Shown piece by piece: positions 45,855 through 57,284 of a DNA stretch of 64,000 bases. The position numbers and the translations under genes were made by a program. Numbering within the stretch: position 1 is the stretch's first letter; each line of letters starts with the position of its first letter. The notes beneath the pieces were generated by a model. The model was not told the DNA's origin. It made no database searches and saw nothing but the letters and a program-made list of their open reading frames with translations. Origin of the DNA: Blepharisma japonicum (lineage: Eukaryota; Ciliophora; Heterotrichea; Heterotrichida; Blepharismidae); the NCBI GenBank assembly GCA_949751835.1, contig CATKHK010000058.1, positions 244,842-308,841 on the forward strand, in the 5' to 3' direction.

Positions 45855-46763
45855 TTAAGTCAATTCAGTCAATATTTTTTCTCTCAAATTAAACTTGAAG
45901 TATTTAATTGCCTCATAGTTAACGCATCCGATATATACTGCTCCTTTATTATATGAACAATAGACTTGAATAGGCTGATAGCTACTTACCCCTCCCGTAA
46001 TCAGCATCGAAGCATTTTCGCTTCAAATTTCGCATTCATAGATTGAGCAATTACTGCATTCAATTAAATAAAGCCTTTCTGCATTTATAAGGATCTTTGT
46101 TTCTCATGCTTTAAAATTATAAGAAATTTCTGAGAAGGAGTCAAGATCGATTGAATAGAGCAAAAGATTTCTATTATAATATCCAGAAATCAAAATATTC
46201 CCATTAAATATTACACTACTGCAACAGTAATCAGCTTTTGGTATTGGGGTCAGCTTTTTTCATCGATGATCATTAAAATCGAATCTAGTAGACAAAATTA
46301 AAGCTTTCCCGTCATTTGCACCTCCAAAACAGTAAACATTGCTATTGAAATAGATATAGTGGAGCTAGTATTTCGTGACAGCTTCGGCAGAGCGCTTATA
46401 AGATTGATCCTTATGAATAATTGTAATTTTATATTCCAGATGGCAGCCTTTGGACTCCACCATTGTGATCAATTATTACTGTAATTCCAAAACTGGATAG
46501 TCTCTACCGAAACAAAATAATTTACCATTTGGAAGTTGAGTTATGCAGGTCCCTAAGTCAAGTTGTTGTGAAGTGCGCAAGTTTTTGACTTCTTTGCTTT
46601 TAGTTTCAGTGTCATAAATTAATAAATTAGTTCTTCTGTTTTCATATGTAAGATTATAAAGATACAGGCATTGCTGATAAGCACTAAGATAGTCTTGATG
46701 TGTTTGCATCAGTTGCGGATCATGATTATTTGGGTTGCTCTTAGATTTTGAACCGAACTCCAT
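45855..46763 (-). pseudogene. Kelch-family pseudogene
   Basis: Minus-strand relative of the Kelch genes here. The start is at 46763 (MEFGSKSKSNPNN), with LLIYDTETKSKEVKNL and TCITQLPNGKLFCFG as in the intact copies. One base is missing at GTTTTGGAA, shifting frame before the GITVIIDHNG strand. A roughly 65-base stop-rich insert follows at about 46375-46440. Beyond it the frame resumes for the rest: YIYFNSNVYCFGG, a KKLTPIPKADYCCSSVIFNG stretch, ILISG, RLYLIEC, to TAA at 45855. The B-box finger is missing from the start. Confidence 0.75.
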
Positions 46764-46875
46764 TTCTAATTCTAATTATGTGGCTAGTTATAATTTCAAC
46801 TACTTTTACTTTTAGATGTTCATATTATAGCAATTAAAGTTTTTAGTTGTTGAGATCTTCAGTGATGGTTGAGTA

Positions 46876-46929
46876 TAGTAAATCTCTCATTTTTCTTATT
46901 CTCATCTATTGCTTCTTTAAGCCTTAGTA
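46876..46929. other. 54-bp TA-bounded insertion at the start of the truncated U-box gene (IES-like)
   Basis: Upstream of the U-box frame lies ATG GTT GAG, then 54 bases starting TATAGTAAATC and ending CCTTAG, then TATTTGTGCCC. Deleting the 54 bases at the shared AGTAT repeat gives M-V-E-Y-L-C-P-I-T, matching the MVE...EYLCPIT start of the complete paralogue at 47727. GT-AG splicing does not restore frame. Confidence 0.4.
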
Positions 46930-46930
46930 T

Positions 46931-47503
46931 TTGTGCCCAATCACCCACGAGCTCATGAAAAATCCAGTCATTGCAGCTGATGGATTTACATATGAAAGGT
47001 CAGCAATTTCATTATGGCTCCAAAAAGGCCACAATAGGAGCCCTATGACTAATGATCGGCTTCATAATAAATTATTAACCCCTAATTTAAAACTCAAAAG
47101 AACGATAGACAAGTTCAGGCAAGATTTATCCCCTGCTAAGAGAAAAAATCAAGTTAAAGTCAACATTTTCAACATCGATGAAGCAATCAGATTAAAGGGA
47201 AAAATCATGAAGCAAGTTGCAGAGTTGGATAATCAAAAAATTCAGAGCATTGAAGATTCATTGGCTAAAGAAAGAGTCAAAGTGCAAAGGCTTTCAAACG
47301 ATATCGGAGAGCTCAAGCAAAGAGTCCCTAGAAAGGCTGTTAAAAGTAAAAGTCCAGCACCAAAGAAGAAGATCGCATTGCTATCTCAAGCATATCAAAG
47401 TCCAAAAGTAAGATCAAGTTCAGTTAGAACAAATTCTCATTCAAAAGCTCTTATAAAAGTGAAAAGCTCAAAGACTTGCTCAGTAATATTTAAAACATAT
47501 TAA
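46931..47503 (+). pseudogene. truncated copy of the U-box gene, lacking ubiquitin-like domains
   Basis: Close paralogue of 47727-48785. The U-box ([20 protein letters not shown]) is complete, with TNDRLHNKLLTPNL and the helical middle (KQVAELDNQKIQSIEDSLAK). The sequence matches the paralogue up to SVIFKT and then stops at TAA, just where the first ubiquitin-like domain would begin. No ATG lies directly in front of the U-box; the possible start is at 46867 beyond a 54-base insert. It could make a short U-box protein if that insert is removed, otherwise it is a pseudogene. Confidence 0.6.
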
Positions 47504-47726
47504 CTGATATTGATTTTCTATTTATTTCAATAATATGCATCTTAAATCTCACATAGATAAATTTAACCTAATATGTTAAAGATTTGGCTAAATAATCTAA
47601 TTCATGATAATATATAAAAGGTGATGCATATAAAGCAAAGCTCTAAATAAGTTTTAAAAGGCTTTATATAATTATCTCTAATTCTTTGATTAAAACTCTT
47701 ACTTATTTTAATTTATAATATATAAA
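47504..47726. other. intergenic between U-box copies
   Basis: Short AT-rich spacer. No gene seen. Confidence 0.5.
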
Positions 47727-48785
47727 ATGGTTGAAGATGCTCTGATGCCACCTGATGAGTATTTGTGCCCAATCACCCGCGAGCTCATGGAAAACCCAGT
47801 CATTGCAGCTGATGGATTTACATATGAAAGATCAGCAATTTCGCTATGACTTCAAAAGGGCCACAATAGGAGCCCAATGACTAATGATCGGCTTCATAAT
47901 AACTTATTAACCCCTAATTTAATACTCAAAAGAATGATAGATAAGTTCAGACAAGATTTGTATCGTACTCAGAGAAATAATCAAGTTAAAGTCAATATTG
48001 ATGAAGCTATCAGATTCAAGGAAGAAGTTATGAAGCAAGCTGCAAACTTGAATAATTATAGAATTAAGAGTATTGAAGATGCATTAGTTGAAGAAAGAGC
48101 CAAAGTGCAAAGGCTTACAAACGAAATCGAAGAAATTAAGCAAAGAATTACTGAAAAGCCAGCTAAAAATAATTTTTCAGCCCCAAAGCAGAAGATCAGA
48201 TTACCATCTAAGATAAGCCAAAACCCATTTTCGGTTAGAGTTAATTCTCCTGTAAAACCCCTTAAAAAAGAGAAAAACTCAAAAACTTATTCAGTAATTT
48301 TTAAAACATTAACAGGCCGCTCATTTACACTTCAAGTAGAGAGATATGATACAGTTGCAAAAATAAAACATAAAATTTTTGAACATGAAGGTATCCCCCC
48401 AACCCGACAAAGATTGATTTTTGAAGGCAGACAATGGACAGATGAAGACATAATGTCTGAAATTAATATACAAGATAATAGCATTGTGCATCTTATTTTT
48501 GGATTACAGCCACAGTCAAGGCTCCGCAAATCAAATTGGCAGGCTGAAGACTGTATAGTTTATGTTAAAACCTTAAATGGAGATACAATTAAGCTCAATG
48601 TTAATACAGCTGATGCCGTTGAAAATTTAAAATATAAAGTCAAAGATCATGAAGGAATTCCACCAGATCAGCAAAGATTGGTGTTTGCGGGCCAAGTAAT
48701 GGCGGAGGATGATTGGAGTTTAGGAGATTATGGTGTGACCAATGAGTGCACAGTTCATCTTGTTTTAAGATTAAAGGGCTGCTAA
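47727..48785 (+). CDS. U-box E3 ligase fused to two C-terminal ubiquitin-like domains
   Basis: 352 residues from ATG 47727. A U-box occupies about 12-80 ([31 protein letters not shown] with Trp as [16 protein letters not shown]), which recruits an E2 without zinc. A helical, Lys-rich linker follows. Two ubiquitin-like folds end the protein. The first (about 190-265) has [29 protein letters not shown] and IVHLIFG. The second (about 277-352) is nearer ubiquitin, with [28 protein letters not shown] and HLVLRLKGC. The final Gly-Gly of ubiquitin is Gly-Cys here and K48 and K63 are both replaced, so conjugation in the usual way seems unlikely. The domains more likely bind the proteasome or ubiquitin receptors. 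Confidence 0.88.
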
Positions 48786-48989
48786 GGTTTTAATTAATAT
48801 AAGAAAAATTGATAATTTTAATAATTAAATCATTTTTTTATTAAACTTCAAAAGTTGCTCTAAGATCAAGCAAAACAAAATTTAGTGATAAATTGATGGA
48901 AGAATAAGTAATTGCAATAAATAGATCAGCGTATCTATATTAAATCCAAAAGCCAAGAACGAAGAGGCCTGCCATTTTGATTAGAGTCA

Positions 48990-49430
48990 ATGATCCAAAT
49001 GCTGAAGAAAATTCAATCTTTCTTGGTAAATATTTAAATATTTCAGCCTTTTCAGAAAGTTTTGACTTGGATAGAAATCGCTGAAATAAATTAATTTTCA
49101 TTTGAAGTAGAAATCTTTTTCTGTATTCAGTTATCAGCTCATTCTCTATTTCCTTATGCTTTTGCAGATAAGAAATGAAAGATCTTAGTAAATTCAAAAA
49201 GATGTATTTGATTGAGCTTGACCATGGATTTATTTATGAAAGCAAAATTGGAGATGAAAAAATTTAAAGCAAATAGCAAAATCAAAAATCAGTGAAGACA
49301 TTTTTCAAGCGCACTGCTCTTATAATAAAGGAAACATTTATATGCCAATTTGCCTCTTATAATAAGAGCTTGGGTTTTTGAAATGTTTATATTGATGCAT
49401 TTTCAAATTGAATTTTAAATGTAAGATTTT
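48990..49430 (+). pseudogene. decayed Kelch-family remnant
   Basis: Plus-strand pieces in shifting frames match the Kelch genes: FDLDRNRWNK near 49060, then KKMYLIELDHGFIYESKIGD around 49200-49260 and HCSYNKGNIYMP around 49310-49345, with stops and frameshifts between. There is no N-terminal half. The ORF on the opposite strand at 48940-49197 is a shadow of this remnant. Confidence 0.6.
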
Positions 49431-50008
49431 TAGCCAGAATTAAATAATTCAAATAAAATAGAAATATGCTATCATATTTTAAATTATGCTAAAAGAAACA
49501 TCTTAAAAACCCTTAAAAGTATTATAAAAATAAAGAAAAAACTGCTTTAGCTATACTGCACAAAAAACTAAATTAATCATATAGCTATTCTACTTCCAAT
49601 AACTACTATAAGTTCAGTATGGGTGAAAAAGTGCTTATAAAACTTAAAGTAAGATTAGTATAATTATTTTATAGGTTTAATTAAGAATTCCTCCTATATC
49701 ATCATTTATTAGTCAAGAAAGAGAGTTTTAAATAACTATTACTTCAAATATGAAAAAATCTTCCGTCAAGACCTAGAGAATTAGCACTCCTTAAATGAAA
49801 AGGAAAAAGAGCTCCATTTAAAAATGATTATAGAAATTTAGTTTTATTAGTTTGTTTTGTGTTCAAAAATTGCATTTAAAAAAATTAATTTGTTTGAATG
49901 GATGTGCCTATAATTGCTTCTAAAAAGATATTTAAACTAAAATTCGATCAATCATATATAAATAAGTATATAATTTAGCCTTTTTAAAGGTATCATATAA
50001 ATAAATAT
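49431..50008. other. intergenic, AT-rich
   Basis: No gene seen in 578 bases ahead of the MGCKPS Kelch gene. Confidence 0.55.
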
Positions 50009-50878
50009 ATGGGTTGCAAGCCAAGTTTCAATTCAGGCTATAAGCATGCTCCTAAGCTTATGCTGGATCATCTAGACTATACAAGCATTTATAATCAAAG
50101 TACTTCGCTTTACTTAATAGCTAGAAGGGGATCGGAGATGAAATTATTTATTTATGACACTGAGAGTAATAGTGAAGAAGCCATGACTTGAGAATCTCAA
50201 GATCTTCTAGGCGATTATGCCTGCAGTATAGTTCAACTTCCAAACCACAAATTATTCTGCTTTGGTAATTATCCAGCTTCAGGACTTACGCTGATAATTG
50301 ATGAGAATGGAGCAATCCAATTTCTATCATCTAGAGCGCCTATTAAATTTTCATCAGCTATCTATTTCAACCGAAATGTTTACTGCTTTGGAGGAGAAAG
50401 TCAAAATAACAATCAGCTAAATCTATCTAGAAGATTTAATTTGAATGTAAATCGGTGGTTTGATTTACCTCAAATGCCATATGCTGATTCCTATTGCAAT
50501 AGTGTAATATTTAACGGGAATATTTTGATTTCTGGAATCACAAATAAAAATCTTTTGCTGTATTCAGTTTATGTGAACTCTTTTACAAAAATTCCTCATG
50601 AGTTTGCAGAGAACAAAAGAAAAATCCTTATAAATGCAAAAAAAAGATTGTATTTGATTGAATCTATGGATGGATCAATTTATGAAAGCGAAATTGGAAG
50701 CTACATTTTCTGGGTACTAATTGCAAAATCAACAATTGATTTTACTCCTTATCAAGCATATTCTTTATATAATAAAGGAAAAATATATATTGGGTGCATT
50801 GATTCAAGATATCCCAGATATTTTAAGCTTAATCTGAAGAGAAAAAGAAGAGGCTTAGAACTTTTCTATCCTAATTAA
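50009..50878 (+). CDS. short Kelch-family protein with N-terminal acylation signal
   Basis: 289 residues, intact. The start MGCKPSFNSGYKHAP has Gly2, Cys3 and Ser6, a classic dual myristoylation and palmitoylation context, replacing the B-box and coiled coil of its relatives. The rest is the family propeller: LFIYDTESNSEEAM, SIVQLPNHKLFCFGNYPASG, FNRNVYCFGG, SRRFNLNVNRWFDLP, SVIFNGNILISG, KRLYLIESMDGSIYESEIG and YNKGKIYIGC. One TGA is read as Trp (MTWESQD). No intron. It may be a membrane-tethered version of the family. The position between decayed copies shows that some members survive while neighbours die. Confidence 0.8.
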
Positions 50879-51250
50879 AATTATTTAAGACTTATTCCTT
50901 TTTTCAATAAAATTTAATAGAATTAGTCAAGATTTTATTTAAATAGAAAAAATTTATAAATCAAAATATTTCTTAGTTATACTTCTTGTAAGTATCTCAT
51001 TTCGTTTTTAATTATTTTTTTTCATATTTTTTGGCGAAAATTTTAAATTGCCATTTTTCGAAATTTTAGATACATTTTTGTAGCTATTTTTCATTTTTTA
51101 TGGCTCTTTTGATTGTTCTTTATCATTCCATTCTGCTCTACTAATTTCTTTTGCTTTTAAAATGCCTTTTTAGTGTTTATTGATCTTTAAAACAATCCCA
51201 GATTTCTTCAATTCTTTCAATTCTCGTTCTCTTTTCCTTTGTTACTTTCC
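50879..51250. other. T-rich non-coding stretch
   Basis: Low-complexity T-rich sequence with scattered TTTC/TTTG motifs. No coding frame recognised. Confidence 0.5.
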
Positions 51251-51261
51251 CTATTCACCTT

Positions 51262-53048
51262 GTCCATCTTCTGGGAGGACTGTGAAAAAAATGATATCGC
51301 CTCTTCTCATGCCTAAGTCATAAAATAACTCAGCAGCATAATCCAATAAAGGTGAATTTAGCGCAAGTACTACCATTCTTACATTTGTATCAATAATTTC
51401 TTGAAAAATGGCTTTATAATTGATAAGCTGACTTCTTGTGAGAAGTGCAGAATTATTCTTAAATTATTCACAATTTTTATTTTCTGCTTTGCTGCTACTT
51501 GACTAATATAATAATTAAATGAAATCCCTGCATTCTCGTTTTGATATAAAATTGCGATATTTGTTCAGTCCATGGCTTTTAATTATAATGGGATTTGTGA
51601 TTGCGTAAGTGAGCTTGGCAAACTGATTCGAGTGAAGAATAGATATTTAATGATATTTGAGAGATTATCATGAATATTTATAGCTCCCACAAAAGGAAGT
51701 GCTATATTTAATTTTGCTATTGCAAGAATTTCCCCTACTGCAACTAAATAATTTGGTATCACAATATGCGTCTAACCCTAAATCCTCCTTTCCTTGTTGA
51801 AAGCAAATATTTAAAAACTTTCGTTATATAATATTGCTCTACAGTCAAAATCATTGAGTTTAAGCTGAAAATTTTGAAAAATTTCAGTTCCATTGTTAAT
51901 ATTATTTAGTGCTAGTGTAAGACCTCTTTTGTAAAGAAGAATTATTTTTGAAGGATTCCTCCAGGGTTAGTTATTCATCATTTGCACTGATATATAAAAA
52001 TTTTTTTGTGAAACTGGAATATCAATATTATTGCCTGGGAAAACTACAGGGAAATTTAATATAAAATTTTCATCAGATATGGACCCAACAACTTTTTTGT
52101 TGGTTTCCTACAAAATTTATGACAGAAAATTCATTCTCACAAAAATTATCAGGCATTTTTTTTATAAAAGTAGCTGAAAATTAATCTGGGCTAGAAGCGC
52201 TGCTTAGTGTAAAAATCATTTCTGAAATTGTTATTCATAAATATTTTTCATATGAGTTTGCTTCTTTTTTCCTTTTTCAACAATAGCTAAAGCTCTATTA
52301 ACAACTGGCTCATAAGTGCTTTCACCCATCAATAAAATCCCATTTCCGCTGCCCATCATTTTTGATGATAATAATGTTTGCTGAATTTCAACGGAAATAT
52401 TTTTATTTGTGAATAAATAAAATAATGATGAGCCGAATTTCATGAGATTTTTCTTGAATATAAATTCCTGAGCCAACAGAAAAAAAACTATTTTCTGAGA
52501 ATAATTATTTACTATAAAATGAATATTTGAATAGCTTTCAATACTGTTGATTGCGATCCCATCTGTCCAATTAAAGTAGCTTAAGGTAGCAGTAAAAGCT
52601 TTGCTTGAGCTGTTTTTGAAGCTTGCAAGTGAAAAAGTTCACTTGCTATGGTTAGGTAAACTGTCAGTAACCAAGAAGTGAAAAATTAAGGTTTTCCTCA
52701 CAAAGCATTGAGATTGAGTACTGTGAGTTTAAATTATTTGTGATATCAAAAATTGCTAAAAGAATTGGTTTATTTAAGATTTCTTCTTTAAGGATGGGGA
52801 AAACTAACTGGCGAAACTCAATTGAGGATGGAATATTGATTTCATCAATTAAGTTTTGCATAATACTTTGTGAGGCTGAATAAACAACTAAAACTTCAGA
52901 CACCGAATGAAAGTGCAATCACAACTAAATAAATTAGCATAAAAAATCGTAGACAATGATCATATTGGTTTTTATTGCTTTGCTGCATACATATTGTTAA
53001 AGAATATTTATCAGAATTTTTAAAAAAATAATTATAGGTAACTTGCAT
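51262..53048 (-). pseudogene. receptor pseudogene (ligand-binding part only)
   Basis: Minus-strand relative of the 21651-25235 receptor. It starts near 53048 and contains SEVLVVYSASQSIMQNLIDE, FPILKEEILNKPILLAIFD and EFIFKKNLMKFGSSLFYLFT. Near 51300-51400 it has a stretch matching the IIEELYDMGLRKGD region (YAAELFYDLGMRRGD-like). Many TAA/TAG and frameshifts interrupt it. The membrane part is absent, ending at about 51262. The portion from 51811 is repeated in the next tandem unit. Confidence 0.65.
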
Positions 53049-53662
53049 GTATATTTTTATGTATATCAGATCTTGGGTAATAGTTTATGGGATTATGAAA
53101 GGGGGATAGATAAACCATTGAAAGAATTTCAAGACTGAATTAGTCTATTTTGATAAAAATAAATATCTGAAAGAATGTTTAATCGTTATTCTAAGGATAC
53201 ATTTCTGATAGATGAATGCTTTTATTTTCTCTTCCTGCATTTTTATTTGACTCAATCGGTTTTATTTATGTTTTAGTAATAATATGTATCTTTATACTTC
53301 CAGATGCAGCTCTTCTTTATTTAATATATATGATATGTCATATGGCTTCCAAAAACCTTGCTCCTATTTGTTTATTTTTTTAAAAAAATTATTTCTCTAG
53401 AAGTAAGTAATATTTATTCAAATTATTCTGAGATGTAATATTCTGCAATTATTATACAATCAGCTTTGAGTAGATATTTAATTTAATAAATGAGCATAAT
53501 AAGCTTAAAACTTAAGATTATAGCAAAATATTTAATATAACTGTAAATTATTAACCCTAATTACTTTTGTTATCTTTTATCTCGAATAAGGACGGACGTA
53601 TAAACTTGCAAATATTCAAATATAAAAGCGGGAAAACAAAATTCAAACTAAGCAAATAGAAC

Positions 53663-54427
53663 TCAGCAGCTACATAGTAAAGTTTCCCAATTTTTAGCAA
53701 AAATAAAATCACCTATATATAATTTACTTGGAGATCCACATAAAGAAAAATTAATATTTGCCCACGTCAAAATCGCTAAAGGCGTCACCAATCTTTGATA
53801 AAACCAAAAGAAATGAAATCCCTGAATATTCTTTACATAAAGCATTGATTGCTTATTTAACTGATAGCTTCTTGTAAATCTCCCACAAAGAATAAGAGTC
53901 ATTGGTGTTATTACCCCAGCCAAACAATGCTGGATCCAAAACAATGCATATTCATCAGGGAATGTAAAAAGTGCAATTGCTCTGACTATTAATTACGGTG
54001 CCCAAGAAAGGGAGATTATTTTGGTAAAATGCCTTTCAGATTTTAAAGAAGATGTGGTAAAGAGCAGGTAGCATTGGGCTAAGATGAGGAGGTGGCAAGG
54101 ATTAATTATAAAAATCAGCCTCCCTGTAATAGATTTAGTAATTATCTGCCAGAGGAATATGAATATGTGGCAAATGCCAAGGATTTTTTCGATTAAAAAA
54201 GGACTTTGAGGTTTTCTAGGAACTTGGCTTTTTATAATGTAAGGACGACTAGAGTATAAATAAATTAACAGATGAATAGTGAACTGCATAAAAATTACAG
54301 ATATGGCACTTATGCTTAGGCGATAGAAATTAGTAAGCTGGGCTGCACAGTGAGGTCCTCCGTCATCATTGAATGTGGCATCCAATATATAAGCGCCTGC
54401 TAAAAAGACATCTCTTATAGCATTCAT
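53663..54427 (-). CDS. TMEM164-like multipass membrane protein
   Basis: 249 residues after removal of a 15-nt intron (53982-53996). The sequence has six or seven hydrophobic helices: GAYILDATFNDDGGPHCAAQ loop, FMQFTIHLLIYLY, ILGICHIFIFLWQIITK, LLILAQCYLLFTTSS, ALFWIQHCLAGVITPMTLIL and FHFFWFYQRLVTPLAILTW. The end, NINFSLCGSPSKLYIGDF, fits the conserved NxN-x-LCP-type C-terminal region of TMEM164, which in mammals acts as an acyltransferase making ether phospholipids. The FWIQH helix carries a His conserved in that family. This unit-1 copy is intact; the unit-2 copy is frameshifted. The assignment is based on motif order only. Confidence 0.6.
53982..53996 (-). other. 15-nt intron (TMEM164-like gene)
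   Basis: Minus strand GTAATTAATAGTCAG, phase 2, between SLSWAP and AIALFTFPDE. Retention gives an immediate TAA. The same intron lies at 56839-56853 in the duplicate. Confidence 0.8.
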
Positions 54428-54485
54428 TGAAAATTTTATTTTTTCTCTATAGAATTATTTAATTCTCTCTTCTAATAATTACAAC

Positions 54486-54664
54486 ATGGACAAAATGCTA
54501 AACAGAAAAGTCTCATTTAATTTAATTGAAAATAAAGCCTTCGACGCTTTGGCAACCTACAAAATCAAACAAATCCCGAAGCTGAAAACTATTTCTTCTG
54601 AAAGAACCTTAAGATCCTTAACCCCAGACCCGCTTATAAAGTCATGGACCAATTATTTAAAACT
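54486..54664 (+). pseudogene. 5' fragment of a gene cut by the duplication junction
   Basis: ATG 54486 opens MDKMLNRKVSFNLIENKAFD and continues KIKQIPKLKTISSERTLRSL, basic and coding-like, divergent from the TMEM164-like gene with 58 bases between the starts. At about 54656 the sequence passes into the start of unit 2 and the true 3' end is lost. The counterpart at 57343 is cut even earlier, after 13 codons. No family recognised. Confidence 0.55.
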
Positions 54665-55907
54665 TTCGTTATATAATATTGCTCCGCAGTCAAAATTATT
54701 GAGTTTAAGCTGAAAATTTTGAAGAATTTCAGTTCCATTGTTAATATTATTTAGTGCTAGTGTAAGACCTCTTTTGCAAAGAAGAATTATTTTTGAAGGA
54801 TTACCTCCAGGGTTAGTTATTCATCATTTGCACTGATATATAAAATGTTTTTTTGAGACTGGAATATCAATATTATTGCCTGGGAAAACTACAAGGAAAT
54901 TTAATATAAAATTTTCATCAGATATGGACCCAACAACCTTTTTGTTGGCTTCCTTGAAAATTTATGACAGAAAATTCATTCTCACAAAAATGGTCAGGCA
55001 TTTTTTTATAAAAGTAGCTGAAAATTAATCTGGGCTAGAAGCGCTGCTCAGTGTAAAAATCATTATTGAAATTGTTATTCATAAATATTTTTCATATGAA
55101 GTTTGCCTCTTTTTTGCCTTTTTCAACAATAGCTAAAGCTCTATTAAAAACTGGCTCATAAGTGCTTTCATCCATCAATAAAATCCCATTTCCCCTGCCC
55201 ATCATTTTTGATAATAATAATGTTTGCTGAATTTCAACGGAAATATTTTTATTTGTGAATAAATAAAATAATGATGAGCCGAATTTCATGAGATTTTTCT
55301 TACAAATTCTTGAATATAAATTCCTGAGCCAACAGAAAAAAATTCTATTTTCTAAGAATAATTATTTACTATAAGATGAATATTTGAATAGCTTTCAATA
55401 CTGCTAATTGCGATCCCATCTGTCCAATTAAAGTAGCTTAAGGTTTCAGTAAAAGCTTTGCTTGAGCTGCTTTTGAAGCTTGCAAGTGAAAAAGTTCACT
55501 TGCTATGGTAAGGTAAACTGTCAATAACCAAGAAGTGAAAAATTAAGGTTTTCCTCACAAAGCATTGAGATTGAGTACTGTGAGTTTAAATTATTTGTGA
55601 TATCAAAAATTGCTAAAAGAATTGGGTTAGTTAAGATTTCTTCTTTAAGGATGGGGAAAACTAACTGGCGAAACTCAATTGAGGATGGAGTATTGATTTC
55701 ATCAATTAAGTTTTGCATAATACTTTGTGAGGAGGTTGAATAAACAACTAAAACTTCAGACACCGGTGAAAGTGCAATCACAACTAAATTAATTAGCATA
55801 AAAAATCGTAGAAAATGATTATATTGGGTTTTATTGCTGTGCTGCATACATATTGTTAAAGAATATTTATCAGAATTTTTAAAAAAATAATTATAGGTAA
55901 CTTGCAT
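54656..55907 (-). pseudogene. receptor pseudogene, 5' part, truncated at duplication junction
   Basis: Copy of 51811-53048. Here the N-terminus is less broken: ATG at 55907, a hydrophobic signal (FLRFFMLINLVVIALS), SPVSEVLVVYSTSSQSIMQN and FRQLVFPILKEEIL up to NFSLLGY. TAG and frameshifts then follow. Homology is cut at 54656. Differences from unit 1 include a 1-base and a 3-base indel near the start. Confidence 0.7.
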
Positions 55908-56519
55908 GTATATTTTTATGTATATTAGATCTTGGGTAATAGTTTATGGGATTATGAAAGGGGGATAGATAAACCATTGAAAGAATTTCAAGACTGAATC
56001 AGTCTATTTTGATAAAAATAAATATCTGAAAGAATGTTAAATCGTTATTCTAAGGATACTTTCTGATAGATGAATGCTTTTATTTTCTCTTCCTGCATTT
56101 TTATTTGACTCAATCGGTTTTATTTATCTTTAGTAATAATATGTATCTTTATACTTCCAGATGCAGCTCTTCTTTATTTAATATATATGATATGTCATAT
56201 GGCTTCCAAAAACCTTGCTCCTATTTGTTTATTTTTTTAAAAAAATTATTTCTCTAGAAGTAAGTAATATTTATTCAAATTATTCTGAGATGTAATATTC
56301 TGCAATTATTATACAATCAGCTTTGAGTAGATATTTAATTTAATAAATGAGCATAATAAGCTTAAAACTTAAGATTATAGCAAAATATTTAATATAACTG
56401 TAAATTATTAACCCTAATTACTTTTGTTATCTTTTATCTCGAATAAGGACGGACGTATAAACTTGCAAATATTCAAATATAAAAGCGGGAAAACAAAATT
56501 CAAACTAAGCAAATAGAAC

Positions 56520-57284
56520 TCAGCAGCTACATAGTAAAGTTTCCCAATTTTTAGCAAAAATAAAATCACCTATATATAATTTACTTGGAGATCCACATAA
56601 AGAAAAATTAATATTTGCCCACGTCAAAATCGCTAAAGGCGTCACCAATCTTTGATAAAACCAAAAGAAATGAAATCCCTGAATATTCTTTACATAAAGC
56701 ATTGATTGCTTATTTAACTGATAGCTTCTTGTAAATCTCCCACAAAGAATAAGAGTCATTGGTGTTATTACCCCAGCCAAACAATGCTGGATCCAAAACA
56801 ATGCATATTCATCAGGGAATGTAAAAAGTGCAATTGCTCTGACTATTAATTACGGTGCCCAAGAAAGGGAGATTATTTTGGTAAAATGCCTTTCAGATTT
56901 TAAAGAAGATGTGGTAAAGAGCAGGTAGCATTGGGCTAAGATGAGGAGGTGGCAAGGATTAATTATAAAAATCAGCCTCCCTGTAATAGATTTAGTAATT
57001 ATCTGCCAGAGGATTATGAATATGTGGCAAATGCCAAGGATTTTTTCGATTAAAAAAGGACTTTAGGTTTTCTAGGAACTTGGCTTTTTATAATGTAAGG
57101 ACGACTAGAGTATAAATAAATTAACAGATGAATAGTGAACTGCATAAAAATTACTGATATGGCACTTATGCTTAGGCGATAGAAATTAGTAAGTTGGGCT
57201 GCACAGTGAGGTCCTCCGTCATCATTGAATGTGGTATCCAATGTATAAGCGCCTGCTAAAAAGACATCTCTTATAGCATTCATA
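56520..57284 (-). pseudogene. frameshifted duplicate of the TMEM164-like gene
   Basis: Almost identical to 53663-54427, including the intron at 56839-56853, but one G is missing around 57065 (GACTTTAGG against GACTTTGAGG). This shifts frame after SQVPRKP, ending at KVLF. The downstream exon is intact in frame. A sequencing error would also explain it, so the status depends on the raw reads. Confidence 0.7.
56839..56853 (-). other. 15-nt intron in TMEM164-like duplicate
   Basis: Identical to the intron at 53982-53996. Confidence 0.7.

Larger units (their letters stand above)
51811..54524. repeat. tandem duplication, unit 1
   Basis: Nearly identical to 54656-57380, in coding and non-coding parts alike, with a few small indels. 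It contains receptor pseudogene sequence, a 600-base spacer, the TMEM164-like gene and the start of a divergent plus-strand gene. With the 130-base tail 54525-54655 the direct period is about 2.85 kb. The high identity in non-coding DNA indicates a recent event. Confidence 0.9.

Noticed and set aside
46876-46929. A 50-nt GT-AG intron in the truncated U-box copy
   Set aside because: Splicing GTAAAT...CCTTAG puts the U-box out of frame, and all firm introns here are 15 nt.
48940-49197. 85-codon minus-strand frame
   Set aside because: Lies antisense to a recognisable Kelch remnant and is explained by it.
51770-51785. Telomere-like CTAACCCTAAA
   Set aside because: A single partial unit with no tandem array; the same short motif also occurs by chance elsewhere (53551, 56409), so not a chromosome end.
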